Source: Chryseobacterium carnipullorum
GTDB lineage: Bacteria > Bacteroidota > Bacteroidia > Flavobacteriales > Weeksellaceae
Direction: 5' to 3'
DNA length: 64,000 bases
NCBI RefSeq assembly: GCF_900142785.1
Contig: NZ_FRCD01000001.1
Location: 1-64,000, forward strand
Position 1 is the stretch's first letter, and each line of letters starts with the position of its first letter. Both the position numbers and the translations under genes were made by a program. Shown in pieces: positions 63,271 to 64,000 of this stretch. Below the pieces are notes generated by a model. It saw only the letters and a program-made list of their open reading frames with translations, did not search any database and was not told the origin of the DNA.

Positions 63271-63780
63271 ATGAATTTCGAGCAGATCAACTTACACCTT
63301 GAGGCTTACAAAGAACACGACCAAATTCTGGATGCCGCCCAATTTTTAATCCATTCTTTTGATCTGGAGCATGAAAACTTTGCAGGTTTTGGATTCAGGG
63401 AAGAGTTGTCTCCTACTTCTATGCTTTTAACGGCAGAAGGCATATTGGGAGGTCCACAGACGGTCATGATTCCGAAGAATTTATTTGATTTTGATCTGAC
63501 CCTTGTTCTGAATATGGTCGCCCACGAAATGCTTCACGTCCGTCAGAAAGCTCCAGGACAGGTCGTTGAAGACAAAAATGAAAGAGAATTCCAGGCTTAT
63601 TCTGAAATGCTTTTTCACAAAGTATTTCCACAGATTCCTGAACTATCGGATCATTATAAAAAATTCTTTGGAGGCCAGGCGCTGGAATATTACAGAAGAA
63701 TGGGTGAAGGATCAGAACTGCAACAGAAATATGCTGTAGAAAAAACAGAAGTAGAACATTTAATCAATTCATTATCATGA
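63271..63780 (+). CDS. HExxH-containing metallopeptidase-like protein
   Basis: This 169-residue cytoplasmic protein has HEMLH at 85-89 following a hydrophobic strand (LVLNMVAHEMLHVRQ), the basic zinc-binding pattern. A downstream Glu in ERE (about 104-106) could be the third ligand. The remainder has no recognised family. It overlaps csaA by 4 nt, so the two are co-transcribed. Confidence 0.65.
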   Translation: MNFEQINLHLEAYKEHDQILDAAQFLIHSFDLEHENFAGFGFREELSPTSMLLTAEGILGGPQTVMIPKNLFDFDLTLVLNMVAHEMLHVRQKAPGQVVEDKNEREFQAYSEMLFHKVFPQIPELSDHYKKFFGGQALEYYRRMGEGSELQQKYAVEKTEVEHLINSLS

Positions 63781-64000
63781 CAATAAAGCCGGAAATATCC
63801 TGGACAGACTTTGAAAAAATAGACATCCGATGCGGAACCATCATTTCCGTGAATGATTTTGAGAAAGCAAGAAATCCTTCTTACCAACTTCAAATTGATT
63901 TCGGGGAACTTGGAATTAAAAATTCGTCTGCTCAGATCACTTCCCTTTATCAAAAAGACGAACTGGCAGGAAAGCAGGTCATGGCTGTAGTCAATTTCCC
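63777..64000 (+). CDS. csaA: CsaA-like tRNA-binding protein, cut by the window end
   Basis: The first 74 codons are present, beginning MTIKPEISWTDFEKIDIRCG. The DFEKIDIRCGTI segment, N-P-S-Y-Q-L-Q-I-D-F-G and the SSAQITSLY stretch match the CsaA/EMAP-II type tRNA-binding OB-fold. It overlaps the preceding gene at ATGA (63777-63780). Confidence 0.82.
   Translation, partial: MTIKPEISWTDFEKIDIRCGTIISVNDFEKARNPSYQLQIDFGELGIKNSSAQITSLYQKDELAGKQVMAVVNF

Overview
The window reads as a chromosomal segment of a low-GC member of the Bacteroidota, most likely a Chryseobacterium-like flavobacterium (inference). The evidence is Bacteroidota-specific families (DUF3078, S46 dipeptidyl-peptidase, DUF2141, TonB-dependent receptor with an N-terminal carboxypeptidase-regulatory-like domain, TPR/HTH regulators), promoters of the TTG-N19-TAnnTTTG type, and weak ribosome binding sites. 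No rRNA, tRNA or CRISPR array was recognised.

Layout. 1-7.3 kb and 32.8-46.3 kb are ordinary chromosome: rhomboid protease, DprA, glutamate dehydrogenase, a Kir-like channel, truncated haemoglobin, cation exchangers, HflX, S46 peptidase and several lineage-restricted hypotheticals.

7.6-24.7 kb is one long minus-strand, tightly packed and often overlapping gene run that looks like a biosynthetic operon. In transcription order it has a small unknown protein, an acyl-AMP ligase, a phosphopantetheinyl transferase, a dehydratase, a chain-length-factor-like ketosynthase lacking its catalytic residues, a ketoreductase, an active-type ketosynthase and one ACP. Four tandem 45-residue peptide genes follow; they lie below the 60-residue size and are easily missed. 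Then come a hairpin attenuator, a PqqD-like/M50 membrane metalloprotease, an arginase-family enzyme with an N-terminal recognition-like domain, an alpha/beta hydrolase, a lipid-A-acyltransferase-like protein, a TonB-dependent receptor, DUF2141, a small secreted protein, an S41 protease and a CPBP protease. The simplest reading (inference) is a hybrid ribosomal-peptide / highly reducing type II polyketide system: arginines of the peptides become ornithines and a PKS-made acyl chain is attached.

25.1-32.5 kb holds an AraC-type TPR regulator and, divergently, a second small ribosomal-peptide operon: a 57-residue Gly-Gly leader precursor, a secreted prolyl oligopeptidase and a split LanB-type dehydratase with no cyclase in view. 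Nearly identical 20-bp sequences containing the palindrome ATTTATAAAT lie on both sides of the regulator, upstream of both peptide operons, so it may control both.

46.3-50.3 kb carries two beta-helix (pectate-lyase-like) proteins, one broken by two frameshifts, that share a conserved element exactly 72 nt upstream of their starts. At 51.2 kb a Tn7-like transposon (TnsA, TnsB, TnsC, TniQ, and a probable TnsE in inverted orientation) interrupts comM; its left end is visible, its right end is not. 57.4-64 kb is sparse: a secreted repeat-type protein, a LuxR-type TPR regulator, an IS3 remnant, a YhcG-type nuclease, a small metallopeptidase-like protein and the start of csaA.
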